Part shown: positions 1 through 12,300 of the stretch, one piece after another
Numbering within the stretch: the stretch's first letter is position 1
How the letters are laid out: each line of letters starts with the position of its first letter
Source: Branchipolynoe longqiensis
Lineage: Eukaryota > Annelida > Polychaeta > Phyllodocida > Polynoidae
DNA: 64,000 nt
NCBI GenBank assembly: GCA_030323885.1
Contig: CM059203.1
Span: 4,216,001-4,280,000, forward strand
Direction: 5' to 3'
The notes under the pieces: model-generated
What the model was told of the DNA's origin: nothing
The model's input: only the letters and a program-made list of their open reading frames with translations
Databases searched by the model: none
Made by a program: the position numbers and the translations under genes

Positions 1-424
1 TCGAATTAGGTACTTTAACCACCATATGGACAATCTCTAAGAAAATGTACAAACGTTTAGCAGCATTTGAGATGTGGACTTATCGAAGGATGATGAAAAT
101 ATCATGGACAAAGAAGATCACCAACAAAGAAGTTCTCAGAAAAATTAAAAATAAGAAAAGCTTGTTTGCCACTATACAGACAAAGAAACTTATTTATTTT
201 GGCCACATCATTCGTCAGAGTTCAATATACCGTACATTGTTGGAAGGGAAGGTGAATGGCAGCAGAGGGAGAGGGAGACCAAGAACATCATGGTTTACAA
301 ATATTTCACAGTGGACAGGCTTGAATTATTCACAGTCTATCAGAACAGCACACCATCGGGACAAGTGGAGAACCATTGCATCCAACCCTCGACTAGAGGA
401 TGGAACTATTGATTGATTGATTGA
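1..424 (+). pseudogene. RTE-like LINE, 3' end of reverse transcriptase ORF plus tail
   Basis: The frame is open from the window edge to the stop at 414-416 and encodes the C-terminal region of an RTE-type endonuclease/reverse transcriptase. Visible blocks are AFEMWTYRRMMKISW, YFGHIIRQ and RGRGRPRTSW, which recur in the copies near 22.4 kb and 49.9 kb. The coding end is followed at once by TTGATTGATTGA, a short-repeat tail typical of RTE elements. The catalytic RT core lies outside the window, so completeness upstream is unknown. This copy is clearly diverged from the other two (for example KISWTKKI against KIPWTAMI). Confidence 0.8.
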
Positions 425-465
425 ACCACCATAGCTCAAACGAGGTAAGCTCTCCAACCTGATGA
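425..465. other. short unassigned spacer between two LINEs
   Basis: About 40 bp lie between the RTE tail and the first recognisable LINE-B sequence. The 20 bp stretch at 443-462 reappears inside the 473 bp array at about 10,295-10,314, where it fills a deletion. Origin unknown. Confidence 0.4.
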
Positions 466-1606
466 GTCTGTGATGGGTTTCCCACAGATGGTTCAATTTC
501 TTTAAGTTTATTAATATTTTCATCCCACTCATGTTGCCATTTGGATTTTATGTGGGTAGCTATTAGTGGTTTCAGATCAGAGTGGGGATCAGACACGGTT
601 CAAGATCACAGTTCAGGGCCTTCTTCGCAGCCCGATAAGCTCGTTACTTTCCTTGTATGCCGGCATGGCCAGGAACCCAGCACAGGTGGATGTCATACCC
701 ATCCATTGCCAGTTGGTTCATTTTATAGATGACCGTTGCTAGAATAGGGTGATTTGCTTTCAGTCCAGCAACAGCCAGGAGGCAGAAGAACGAATCACTT
801 TATATAACATAGTGTGGTTGGATACTTCGATACACTCCAACGCGAGAAGGAGTGCTCGGGCTTCCGCAGTGAAAATTGAGCTCTGATCGGGCAAGCGTAC
901 GCCAATTTTTTTGCGTTGGCAGACTGCCGCACCAGTTACCCGGCTTTGGTCTTTCGAACCATCAGTGTATATGGAGAGATGGTCTGCAAACTGCCCTTGA
1001 ATCTCTGCATGCAGTCCTTGGTATTCGAGTGGATGTGTCCCAGACTTCCTCAGTTCCGTGAGTCGGAGGATAACCGATGTCTTCCTCAACGACCACGGGG
1101 GATGTTCTGGTGGTGGACCGTGTCTAGCAGCCCAATGCACGATTTCCTTGCGGAACCATATACTACGCTGCCGTAATCCACCCATGACCGAACCAAGGTT
1201 CGGTACACGGAGAGCAGATCTCTGCCCGCTCCCCACTCTGAGCTGGACAGCACACTCAGAATATCTAGCACTTTCAGGCATCTTGTCTTCAGGTACTTTA
1301 TATGTGGCATGAAACACAGTTTTGCGTCGAAAATGAGGCCCAAAAATTTGGTTTTCTCAGCGACTTTAATGGGATCCCCATCAAGGGTCAGCTCCGGTTC
1401 TGCATGCATTCTACGCAACAGACAGAAGTGCATGCAGACTGTTTAGGTCTTGGAAAATTTGAATCCATTCAGAACTGACCATCGATGGATCCCATTTATG
1501 CTTAGTTGTAGTTGTCTCTCTATGACATTCATGTTAGCACCGCTGTAATATAAAACAAAGTCATCCACGAAAAGACTACAGGAGACCCCTCGCTTTACAG
1601 CAGCAG
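466..1606 (-). pseudogene. I/Nimb-like LINE subfamily B: RT C-terminal part and RNase H
   Basis: On the minus strand this reads from the RT palm (FVDD motif near 1,570-1,580) through FLGLIFDAKLCFMPHIKYLK and an RNase H domain (IYTDGSKDQSRV, then SSIFTAEARALLLALE) to the start of the C-terminal linker (HIKSKWQHEWDENINKLKE). The RNase H catalytic D and E positions are visible. The reading frame is broken between RT and RNase H, and the His-containing part of RNase H (650-740) is in another frame, so this is a dead copy. RNase H after RT points to the I group (Nimb/I/Loa), and the C-terminus seen in sister copies is closest to Nimb by my recollection. Confidence 0.75.
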
Positions 1607-1652
1607 CAATCCATCAGTGTATATGGAGAGATGGTCTGCAAACTGCCCTTGA
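1607..1652 (-). repeat. duplicated RNase H segment (rearrangement scar)
   Basis: This stretch repeats positions about 963-1,008 almost base for base (the part coding GQFADHLSIYTDG on the minus strand) but is joined to the RT palm instead of its normal neighbour. It marks a rearrangement inside or between LINE-B copies. Confidence 0.7.
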
Positions 1653-1970
1653 ATCTCTGGTGGGCACACCAGCCTAATTTGCATATACACACAGGACACC
1701 ACCTGCAGCTGGGTTGAGTGACAGCCACCCCTACTTGGGCGGGGGGGGGGGGGGGACCACCCACCCAGACTGTGGAGGTGCCTGATTGGCTGGCTGTGGC
1801 CTGCCCAGTCACCTGCACGCCATTGGCCCTCTGACCACACTAGCCTCACTTTGAGATAATTATTCTAGACTCTGCTTCAGACACACTGGACAGAGATCAC
1901 TCTACTCCTGGCTCTGGAGTGAGGCACACCTACTCTAGAGCAGGAACCCCAGACACTCTGTCTGATGCTA
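1653..1970. other. unassigned stretch with a 15-base G run
   Basis: No recognisable coding or repeat family. It includes a run of 15 G at 1741-1755 flanked by C-rich sequence. Short open frames here are Pro/Gly-rich by composition and not gene-like. Confidence 0.5.
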
Positions 1971-2290
1971 TCAAAATTCATCTATTCCAATTAAGGGTGT
2001 ACACAGCCATTTAGGCACTCTCTTATCAGAAGGAGAAAAGTGGCTGGACAAAACAATGGGATAGTGGTCACTACCCCATTGGTCTTCTTCCACCTCCCAA
2101 GAAAAATCAAGGAAAACTTGGGGCGAGCACATGGTGAGGTCAATTGAAGTTAATGAACCTGTACCTGGATGGAGGTATGTGGGACTATCGTTGTTCCACA
2201 GACAGAGATTCTGCCTGCTGATGAAATCTTCTACAATGCGTCCCTTTGGATCGGTATTTTCGTGGCACTCCAGAGGTGATTGTGGGATCA
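1971..2290 (-). pseudogene. LINE endonuclease domain, C-terminal part
   Basis: The minus strand encodes the end of an APE-type endonuclease: NDSPTYLHPGTGSLTSIDLT, a WEV block and the catalytic GSDHYPIVL motif. The same domain occurs at about 18.4-18.8 kb and 46.7-46.9 kb, where it is preceded by GDFNAHNP. The first residues of the frame come from a neighbouring LINE 3' UTR, so the fragment begins at a junction near 2,290 and not at a real start. The N-terminal half of the domain is absent. Confidence 0.75.
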
Positions 2291-2793
2291 ATTTTGTGTC
2301 AATGGACACTCATGAATTTTGTAAACTCAATATCATAATAGTTTCTGGTCAAGCTAAATCAAATTCTAAGTGATAGTATTATTCACTGATGAAATTTGTT
2401 TAAAAACCTATATGAGGTGGTACAAACCAGCTGACCTCAAAAGGGCTAAAATGTTTTCCTGTTTTACTTCAGTAAAAAGGTCATGCATGTTGTCCACAGT
2501 GTAAAATTGTTGGCGCAGGGCCATGAAATCCACACAGCTTAATAAAGTGTGTTTCAATGTCAGTGGGGATTGACATCCAATACATTCAGGGGGAGGGTCC
2601 CCCTTGAGCAGAAAAACGTGTGTTAGCGACGAGTGGCCAATACGGCATCTTGTTGAAACAACCTGGTCATGTCGCCTTTCCATGGGACTCTGCGGCAGTC
2701 CGTTCACGGAGGGAGTAATTCTATGGAGTTTGTTGTTTGGGTGTTCATCCCATTCGATCTGCCATAGGTTCCAGATGTATTTTTGAATGGTAG
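2291..2793 (-). pseudogene. LINE-A 3' end: C-terminal Cys/His region and 3' UTR
   Basis: The minus-strand frame 2,408-2,707 ends the LINE ORF2. It carries RCRIGHSSLTHVFLLKG, a Cys/His cluster (ECIGCQSPLTLKHTLLSC) and the family terminus LLRSAGLYHLI before the stop. Positions 2,291-2,407 match the 3' UTR of the copies at 48.9 kb and 21.3 kb, but the CAAT-rich tail is missing because the copy joins an endonuclease fragment at 2,290. The upstream part of the same LINE copy continues beyond the insertion at 2,794-3,684. Confidence 0.8.
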
Positions 2794-3684
2794 TTTAACC
2801 GTTCGGCTAATCTGCCCCCGCCTAAGGCGAGCCTAACGTGTTAATGTTATGTAATATTATGTAATAATTTCCATGTGAAATTCCTGAGCCTGCCGCGGGC
2901 TGCTGCGGCTCCTCCTCCCGTCTGCAGGTAGTCCGTCGCCGTCAGTGTCCTCTCCGCGCTAAAGGCGGGCAGCCAGAGTTTCATCTACATACGCAATTCG
3001 CCGACGAGTGCGTTTATAGGCCTAAAGTTTCCCTACGTCCATAAGTTAGGTTATTTCAACTAGCTGGCTGTCCCCTTCGCATTTCGGTATATTAATTGTG
3101 TTACTGAATAATTCTAGAAGTACGCGTACGGCTAGGGATGCCGCCGCTGTCACTGATAATCAGTTCTAAGTTAATGTCGTCAATTTCCGCCCTGAAGTAA
3201 CACTACGTTAAATTCTGTTATAGTTTGTCATTATATTCCCGCAGATGGAGTAAGTAACTGCATAAGGCCTACTTAGGCTTAAGGCCCTTAATTACATATA
3301 AAGCAATCGAATATCAGGTTTTCTATAGCGGTTAATCTACAATAATACTGGAGGATAGTAAAGAATGCAAGGAACGTCTCAGTCCACCTTCACAAGAGCT
3401 CACAACTTTATTCTTACCATAACTACCTTGCCCTCCCGTGTGAGTTGATTACATTAGTTTTAGAATTTAGATGATAAAAAGACCAAATATCGGCTAGAAT
3501 GACAGAGCGTGAATAAACACGTCTGCCGGGTCAGGCCCCGAACGCCCGACCTTCTTCCGTTGCTTAGCTAGTTGCTAAGCAACGCTTTACCCCCGCGAAC
3601 CGTCGCGTGCACATGCGGAAGCAATTTGCGCGCCCGTTGGACGAGTGCGCAAATTGCTCAAGGCGAGTAGACACGCCCACTTCA
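2794..3684 (-). mobile_element. dispersed ~0.9 kb repeat 'D', copy 1, unclassified
   Basis: An 891 bp insertion splits LINE-A. GTAG occurs on both sides (2,790-2,793 and 3,685-3,688), while the uninterrupted LINE at 48.49 kb has this word once, so it behaves as a 4 bp target-site duplication. The reverse complement matches 36,688-37,628 in blocks from end to end, with indels. Shared blocks include the end near AACGGTTAAA and the block TAGTAAAGAATGCAAGGAACG. There are no clear terminal inverted repeats and no coding capacity. One end starts TGAAGTGGG, but the other does not end in CA, so a solo LTR is possible but unproven. Confidence 0.65.
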
Positions 3685-3828
3685 GTAGCTTTCAGGTCAG
3701 AGTGGGGAATATGACAGTGTTCCAAAGGAGCAGTCAGGGCTCGAGTGGCCGCTTGATCTGCTCTCTCATTTCCTGGGATACCCACATGACTGGGCACCCA
3801 ACATAGGTGAATGTCAAATTTTGCTATT
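3685..3828 (-). pseudogene. LINE-A RNase H, middle part
   Basis: The minus strand encodes AKFDIHLCWVPSHVG and IPGNERADQAATRAL, the classic third and fourth blocks of retroelement RNase H. It is a slice of one LINE-A copy cut by insertions on both sides. In this copy the usual WVPGHVG reads WVPSHVG. Confidence 0.8.
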
Positions 3829-4851
3829 ACAATACAATACAATACAATAGGATACAGCTATAATAGGCCTTGGACCTGTTAGCCGCTCTTAATTAATTGA
3901 AATGGAGACAGTTCCCCAGATGTGGTCAATCGCAGCAACTGTCACTGGCTCCTAGATATATGTAATGCTTGACCAGTATGCATCCAGTCGGGACTTGAAG
4001 CAGTTCACCGACTCCGCTGCTATGACACTCTCCGGCAGGTCATTCCACAGGTCAACCACCCTAAAGCCGAAAAAGTTGTGTCGCAGGTCCAGTCTGGAGT
4101 ACCGCTTCCTCAGCTTCAGGGAGTGCCCTCTGGTCCTGGTGTTGGAGTCTCTGATAAGGGGGCCGCCTGTCTTGTAGATACCATGGAGATATTTGAATAC
4201 TTCAATCATATCCCCCCGGGCCCGTCTGTAGTACATGCTTGGGATCTTCAAATGACGCATACGTTGTTCATAGGGTATTGCATCGAATCCATGTACAAGC
4301 TTCGTTGCCCTTCTTTGGATCCTCTCAATTGACTCAGCATCCTTCCTGTAGAGTGGTGACCACACAACATTTCCATATTCCAAAAGTGGACGTGCAAGGG
4401 ATGTGTACAGTCTGCGTACAACATCCTCGTCTAGGTATGTGTACGATCTTCGAATGATAGCCAGTATTCCATTAGCTCTGTTGGCGGCTTCCTGGATGTG
4501 GTCGCTGAATGTCAGTTTGTTGTCCACCTTGACACCCAAGTCCTTTTCTATCATTGTTTCGGAGAGCGGAACATTATTCACACCATCGTTCATTACATAG
4601 ATGTGCTTGCTGTTTTTGCCCCCTAAGTGCATCACTTTGCATTTTGAAGCATTAAACTTCAGCTGCCAATCACTTGACCACTTCTGCATGTTGTTGAGGT
4701 CCTTCTGCAAGTCCCGTGAGTCACTACCTTTCTCCATACGGCGGAATACTTTGGTATCGTCAGCAAACATTTGGACCATAGAATGTACAACCTCTGGTAA
4801 GTCATTGATATATATCACAAATAAGACTGGTCCAAGCACGCTGCCCTGAGG
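3829..4851 (-). mobile_element. CR1/L2-like LINE, 5'-truncated, copy 1
   Basis: The minus strand is open for about 300 codons of reverse transcriptase, starting inside motif B (PQGSVLGPVLFVIYINDLPE). It continues through the catalytic FADDTKVF, DLGVKVDNKLTFSDHI, LYTSLARPLLEYGNVVWSP and the thumb region to the stop at 3,952-3,954. The 3' UTR ends in a CAATA repeat tail. It sits in LINE-A: TATT at 3,825-3,828 is repeated at 4,852-4,855, and the uninterrupted site is present near 23.87 kb. The coding frame has no internal stop, which suggests a fairly recent insertion. It is truncated before RT motif A, so it is non-functional alone. Confidence 0.85.
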
Positions 4852-4914
4852 TATTGAAAGAGAGTTTAGTTTAATGAGTACTTTAAGTAGTATTGGGTGG
4901 TCCAGTTTCCTATT
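4852..4914 (-). pseudogene. LINE-A sliver between two insertions
   Basis: About 60 bp encode the NNRKLDHPILLKVLIKLNSL part of RNase H on the minus strand. It is flanked by the CR1-like element and by the poly(A)-ended insertion. Because the frame happens to be shared, it appears fused to the CR1 reading frame, but this is an accident of insertion. Confidence 0.75.
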
Positions 4915-5803
4915 GTTTTTTTGTTTTTTTTGTAAATATAGTTTATTCATTGAATAAAGTCTTTTGTCAGCGCCGTGGCACTGGTCTTCCAGCCATGTGA
5001 CAATACAGTTATTTACAATATATGCAGCTAGCCCAAATCAGCTGAAATAACAATATCAAACATTCAAAGACTTACATATGGTATAGTTTGACAATTCACA
5101 TACAAAAATAGCAGTTATATGTTGTATTCATACACACTTGATACATACATGTGTATTGATTAGACCTTTACATTACGGAGTGGTTAGGTGCATAGTTTTC
5201 CTTCATAGGTTTGTATGCCTACTATGTTGTGAATTGCAAAACTATCATGTTGTTGGAGTTAACATTTTGAGATGGAGTGAGTGTTAGTAGAATGGTTTGT
5301 TTATTCTGTTAGATAGAGTGTGGTTAGCTTACAGGGTTATGCTTAAAAGGTTAATACCTCAGGTGTGTTTTTTGACTACATGAAGTAGTTTGAGTAAGTA
5401 GGTTGTTACTAATGATGGGATAAACAATGCTTGGAGGATTGTATGTTTCAGTCATTTAGTAGTCTAGTACAGACTTTATTAGTGTCTATGTTTGTACAAA
5501 GACCCAATAATATCAAGACAGCTCACTCAGCCTGTACTGTGTAATCAAAATGATCAAACCCACCACGTGGTGCGCTGGCCGTTCCCCCGGCTAAACAGAT
5601 GACACAATATATGCATAAATGTATATATGAATGTGAAAGCTGTGTGAAGATGGCGACGATGATGTGTGCCTGTTCATAGCAATCCGTATTGATGTGTATT
5701 CACGCTTACCCGCCTCATGCATGATATAACCGTATGTGTTTACATGTGAAACACCAACCAGCAGCTGGGTCAATCAAACCCACCACAAGGTGGCACCGCA
5801 AAA
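4915..5803 (-). mobile_element. poly(A)-ended insertion of unknown origin in LINE-A
   Basis: An ~890 bp stretch interrupts LINE-A between CCTATTG and the resumption at ACAGCCTGAAGGC. Read on the minus strand it finishes with AATAAA (complement at about 4,951-4,956) and then an A-rich tail (complement of 4,915-4,931). This is the signature of a retrotransposed polyadenylated transcript, either a processed pseudogene or an unknown non-LTR element. ATCAAACCCACCAC occurs twice, at about 5,552 and 5,773. No reading frame of note was found. Confidence 0.5.
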
Positions 5804-6312
5804 TTTACAGCCTGAAGGCAGGAAAAAGAGTCAGTGAAAATGATGAATTTATGACTGGCTGAGGTTTCGATGCACTCTAACGCGAGTAGCAGTGCTCGTG
5901 CCTCAGCAGTAAAGATGGAACTCTCATCTGGAATACGCGTACCTAATTCACGTCCGTGGACGATTGCTGCCGCAGACACTCTGTTGTCTGTCTTTGACCC
6001 ATCCGTCTAAACGGCTAAGTGGGAACTAAAAGCACTTCGCACATCGATAAAGCTTTCATGATATGAAAGTGGGTGCGTTTGAGATTTCTTCGACATGGCC
6101 AGCTGGAGTATGATATTTGGTTTCCTCAGCTGCCAGGGAGGAACATCTGAATATTGTGAGGGTGCTATATTATTTAGATTTGCTCCCAGTGCCTCCAAAT
6201 GAAGCTTTATTCTGAGTCCTAACGGCTTGATGTATGTGGGCCATGCTTCATAGAGGTGTTCGTAAGGTGGCATAAAAATGCACTTATATGCAGGGTTTAA
6301 AATATTTCCTTA
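5804..6312 (-). pseudogene. LINE-A: RT/RNase H linker and RNase H N-terminal part
   Basis: The minus strand carries MPPYEHLYEAWPTYIKPLGL, a linker (PSQYSDVPPWQLRKPNIIL) and RNase H block 1, then SSIFTAEARALLLALECIE and FIIFTDSFSCLQA. In-frame breaks near 5,980-6,010 separate linker and RNase H. The RT that should follow on the high-coordinate side is missing. The copy ends at about 6,312 close to where the 473 bp array starts. Confidence 0.8.
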
Positions 6313-6362
6313 CATACACAGGGTAGGTTCAACATTACAGCACATAGCTTGCACAGGATCAT

Positions 6363-9300
6363 GGTCACGGCAACCAGTGTCATAGTTAAAAACGAGCATA
6401 AATTATCTATAAAGTTGCATAAACTTTTATAGAGATATATGTTGCATCTCTGTGATATGCGGTATATATTAGAATAACGTTTAAATATTATATCAATTGT
6501 GCTGAACAAGATAACTAAATACTTGAGGAGTCTGTAACCTGATAACTTGTATATGGACTGATGGTAACTGCAACATTAGGTAGTTTATTGTTTATTACGG
6601 GTAAATACAAACTCAGGTTGACAAAGCAAGTATTTCTCATGAAAACCATACGCAAGTTAGTAGAAAATGTCCATTTAGGCTTGTTAAAGTTTTATTAATC
6701 ATTTGTGGGATTCCCCCCCATCTTTGGAGATACTGAGGGTTGGTTACATCTTGCGGAAAGGACCATTATGGATGTGCCAATTATGTATTTAAAAAAAAAA
6801 AATTGATTGATTGGTGGTTGCTTTACCCCGTGTCGGTCACGGCAACCAGTGCCATAGTTAAAAACGAGCATAAATTATCTATAAAGTTGCATAAACTTTC
6901 ATAGAGATATATGTTGCATCTCTGTGATATGCGGTATATATTAGAATAACGCTTAAATATTATATCAATTGTGCTGAACAAGATAACTAAATACTTGAGG
7001 AGTCTGTAACCTGATAACGTGTATATGGACTGATGGTAACTGCAACATTAGGTAGTTTATTGTTTATTACGGGAAAATACAAACTCAGGTGACAAAGCAA
7101 GTTTTATCCTATGAAAACCATACGCAAGTTTAGTAGAAAATGTCCATTTAGCTTGTAAAGTTTTATTAATCATTTGTGGGATTCCCCCCCATCTTGAGAT
7201 ACGAGGGTTGTTTACATCTTGCGGAAATGGACCATTATGGATTTGCCATTATGTATTTAAAAAAAAAAAAAATTGATTGAATTGGGGTTGCTTTAACCCC
7301 GTGTCGGTCACGGCAACCATGCCATCGTTAAAAACGAGCATAAATTATCAATAAAGTTGATAAACTTTCATAGAGTATATTTGCCATCTCTGTGATATGC
7401 TGTAATATATTGAGAATAACGCTTAAATATTATATCAACTTCGTTCTGAACACAGATAACTAATAAACATATGAATTCTGTAACCTGATAACGTGTATAT
7501 GACTTATGGTAACTGCAACATTAGGTAGTTATTTGTTTATTACTGGTAAATACAAACTCAGGTTGACAAAGCAAGGATTTCTCATGAAAACCATACGCAA
7601 GTTAGCAGAAAATGTCCATTTAGGCTTGTTAAAGTTTTATTAATCATTTGTGAGATTCCCCCCCCATCTTTGGAGATAATGAGGGTTGGCTACATCTTGC
7701 GGAAAGGACCATTATGGATGTGCCAATTATGTATTTAAAAAAAATAAAATTGATTGATTGGTGGTTGCTTTACCCCTAGTCTTTCACGTCAACCAGTGCC
7801 ATAGTTAAAAAAACGACTAATTATCTATATCGTTGCATAAACTTTTATAGAGATATATGTTGCATCTCTGTGATATGCGGTATATATTAGAATAACGCTT
7901 AAATATTATATCAATTGTGCTGAACAAGATAACTAAATACTTGAGGAGTCTGTAACCTGATAACGTGTATATGGACTGATGGTAACTGCAACATTAGGTA
8001 GTTTATTGTTTATTACGGGTAAATACAAACTCAGGTTGACAAAGCAAGTATTTCTCATGAAAACCATACGCAAGTAAGTAGAAATGTCCATTTTAGGCTT
8101 GTTTTAAAGTTTTATTAATCATTTGTGAGATTCCCCTCCATCTTTGGAGATACGGAGGGTTGGTACATCATGCGGAAAGGACCACTATGGAAGTGCAATT
8201 ATGTAACTTAAATAAAATAAAATTGATTGATGGTGGTTGCTTTGCCCCGTGTCGGTCACGGCAACCAGTGCCATAGTTAAAAACGAGCATAAATTATCTA
8301 TAAAGTTGCATAAACTTTCATAGAGATATATGTTGCATCTCTGTGATATGCGGTATATATTAGAATAACGCTTAAATATTATATCAATTGTGCTGAACAA
8401 GATAACTAAATACTTGAGGAGTCTGTAACCTGATAACTTGTATATGGACTGATGGTAACTGCAACATTAGGTAGTTTATTGTTTATTACGCGTAAATACA
8501 AACTCAGGTTGACAAAGCAAGTATTTCTCATGAAAACCATACGCAAGTTAGTAGAAAATGTCCATTTAGGCTTGTTAAAGTTGTATTAATCATTCATTGT
8601 GGATTATCCCCCTGCTTTGAGATACTGAAGTTTGGTTACATCTTGCGGAAAGGACATTATTGGATGTGCCAATTATGTATTTTAAAAAAAAAAAAATTGA
8701 TTGATTGGTGGTTATTTTTTTATTATTCTTACCCCGTGTCGGTCAAGGCTACCAGTGCAATAGGGTTAAAAACGAGCATAAAATATCTATAAAGTTGCAT
8801 AAACTTTATAGAGATATAGTTTGCCATCTCGTGAAATGCGGTATATAGAAGTCATAACTCGTAAAATATTATATCAATTGTTGCTGAACAAGAAACTAAA
8901 TACATGAGGAGTCTGTAACCTGATTAACGTTATATGGACTGATGGTAACTACACATTAGGGTAGTTAATTTTTTATTACGGGTTAAATACAAACTCAGGT
9001 TGACAAAGCAAGTATTTCTCATGAAAACCATACGCAAGTTAGTAGAAAATGTCCATTTAGGCTTGTTAAAGTTGTATTAATCATTTGTGGGATTCCCCCC
9101 CATCTTTGGAGATACTGAGGGTTGGTTACATCTTGCGGAAAGGACCATTATGGATGTGCCAATTATGTATTTAAAAAAAATAAAATTGATTGATTGGTGG
9201 TTGCTTTACCCCGTGTCGGTCACGGCAACCAGTGCCATAGTTAAAAACTAGCATAAATATCTATAAAGTTGCATAAACTTTCATAGAGAAATATGTTTTT

Positions 9301-12300
9301 TCATCTCTGGTGCAATGCGTATAATATAGAAAAACGCGTTAATATTATAACAATTGTGCTGAACAAGATAACTATATACTTGAGGATTCTTTAACCTTAT
9401 TAACTTGTATATGGACTGATGGGTAACTCCAACATTAGGTAGGTTTATTGTTTAATTACGCGTAAATACAACCAGGTTGACAAAGCAAGTATTTCTCATG
9501 AAAACCATACGCAAGTTAGTAGAAAATGTCCATTTAGGCTTGTTAAAGTTGTATTAATCATTTGTGGGATTCCCCCCCATCTTTGGAGATACTGAGGGTT
9601 GGTTACATCTTGCGGAAAGGACCATTATGGATGTGCCAATTATGTATTTAAAAAAAATAAAATTGATTGATTGTTGGTTGCTTTACCCCGTGTCGGTCAC
9701 GGCAACCAGTGCCAGTAGTTAAAAAACGACAAGATTTATCTAAAAGTTTCAATAAACGTTAGGGAGATATATGATTCATCTCTGTGATATGTGCGGTATA
9801 TATAGAATAACTCTAAATATTATATCAATTGTGCTGAACAAGAAACTAAAATACTTTAGGATTCTGGACCTGATAACGTGTATATGGACTGATGGTAACT
9901 GCAACATTAGGTAGTTTATTACGGGTAAATACAAACTCAGGTTGACAAAGCAAGTATTTCTCATGAAAACCATACGCAAGTTAGTAGAAAATGTCCATTT
10001 AGGCTTGTTAAAGTTGTATTAATCATTTGTGGGATTCCCCCCCATCTTTGGAGATACTGAGGGTTGGCTACATCTTGCGGAAAGGACCATTATGGATGTG
10101 CCAATTATGTATTTAAAAAAAATAAAATTGATTGATTGGTGGTTGCTTTACCCCGTGTCGGTCACGGCAACCAGTGCCATAGTTAAAAACGAGCATAAAT
10201 TATCTATAAAGTTGAAAATTTGGGGATGAAACATAAACTTTTTATAGAGATATATGTTTGCATCTCTGTGATTGCGGTATATATTAGAATAACGCAGGTA
10301 AGCTCTCCAACCTGATTAGGTAGTTTATTGTTTATTACGGGTAAATACAAACTCAGGTTGACAAAGCAAGTATTTCTCATGAAAACCATACGCAAGTTAG
10401 CAGAAAATGTCCATTTAGGCTTGTTAAAGTTTTATTAATCATTTGTGAGATTCCCCCCCATCTTTGGAGATACTGAGGGTTGGTTACATCTTGCGGAAAG
10501 GACCATTATGGATGTGCCAATTATGTATTTAAAAAAAATAAAATTGATTGATTGGTGGTTGCTTTACCCCGTGTCGGTCACGGCAACCAGTGCCATAGTT
10601 AAAAACGAGCATAAATTATCTATAAAGTTGCATAAACTTTTATAGAGATATATGTTGCATCTCTGTGATATGCGGTATATATTAGAATAACGCTAAAATA
10701 TTATATCAATTGTGCTGAACAAGATAACTAAATACTTGAGGAGTCTGTAACCTGATAACGTGTATATGGACTGATGGTAACTGCAACATTAGGTAGTTTA
10801 TTGTTTATTACGGGTAAATACAAACTCAGGTTGACAAAGCAAGTATTTCTCATGAAAACCATACGCAAGTTAGTAGAAAATGTCCATTTAGGCTTGTTAA
10901 AGTTTTATTAATCATTTGTGAGATTCCCCCCCATCTTTGGAGATACTGAGGGTTGGTTACATCTTGCGGAAAGGACCATTATGGATGTGCCAATTATGTA
11001 TTTAAAAAAAATAAAATTGATTGATTGGTGGTTGCTTTACCCCGTGTCGGTCACGGCAACCAGTGCCATAGTTAAAAACGAGCATAAATTATCTATAAAG
11101 TTGCATAAACTTTTATAGAGATATATGTTGCATCTCTGTGATATGCGGTATATATTAGAATAACGCTAAAAATTATATCAATTGTGCTGAACAAGATAAC
11201 TAAATATTGAGGAGTCTGTAACCTGATAACGTGTATATGGACTGATGGTACTGCAAATTAGGTGTTTATTACGGGTAAATACAAATCAGGTTGACAAAGA
11301 GTAATTTCTCATGAAACCATACGCAATTTATCAGAAAATGTCCATTTACGCTTGTTAAAGTTTTATAATATTTGTGGATTCCCCCCCATCTTTGGAGTAC
11401 TGAGGGATTGGTTACATCTTGCGGAAAGGACCATTATGGATGTGCCAATTATGTATTTAAAAAAAATAAAATTGATTGATTGGTGGTTGCTTTACCCCGT
11501 GTCGGTCACGGCAACCAGTGCCATAGTTAAAAACGAGCATAAATTATCTATAAAGTTGCATAAACTTTTATAGAGATATATGTTGCATCTCTGTGATATG
11601 CGGTATATATTAGAATAACGCTTAAATATTATATCAATTGTGCTGAACAAGATAACTAAATACTTGAGGAGTCTGTAACCTGATAACGTGTATATGGACT
11701 GATGGTAACTGCAACATATTTATGTTTATTACGGTAAATACAAACTCAGGGTTGACAAAGCAAGTAATTTCATGAAAAACCATACCAAGTTTAGTAGAAA
11801 AATGGTCCATTAGCTTGTTAAAAGTTGTATTAATCCTTGTGGGATTCCCCCCCATTCACTGGAGATACTGAGGGTTGTTACACTAGCGAAAGACCCATTA
11901 TGGAGGCCAATTAATGTATTTAAAAAAAATAAATTGATTGATTGGTGTTCTTTACCCCGTGTCGGTCACGGCAACCAGTGCCATAGTTAAAAATGGGGGG
12001 AGGCGAGCAAAAATTATCTATAAAGTTGCATAAAACTTTTATAGAGTATATGTTTGCATCTCTAGTGATATGATGTAAATATTCGAATAACGCTTAAATA
12101 TTATATCAATTGTGCCTGAACAAGATAACAAATCCTTGAAGGATCTGTACCCTGATAACGTGTATATGGACTGATGGTAATGCAACATTAGGTATTTTAT
12201 TGTTTATTAACGGGTAAATACAAACTCAGGTTTACAAAGCAAGTTATTTCTCATGAAAACCATACCAAGTTTAGTAGAAAATGTCCATTAGGCTTGTTAA

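Noticed and set aside
1576..1849. Small frame with a Pro run near the 15-G tract
   Set aside because: The Pro run is only the translation of a homopolymer on the opposite strand; no other coding signal.
10029..11573. Repeated 66-73 codon frames (FPPIFGDTEGWLHLAERTIM) as a tandem gene family
   Set aside because: They coincide exactly with the 473 bp unit, shift or stop with single-base indels, and match no protein family. They are by-products of a tandem repeat.
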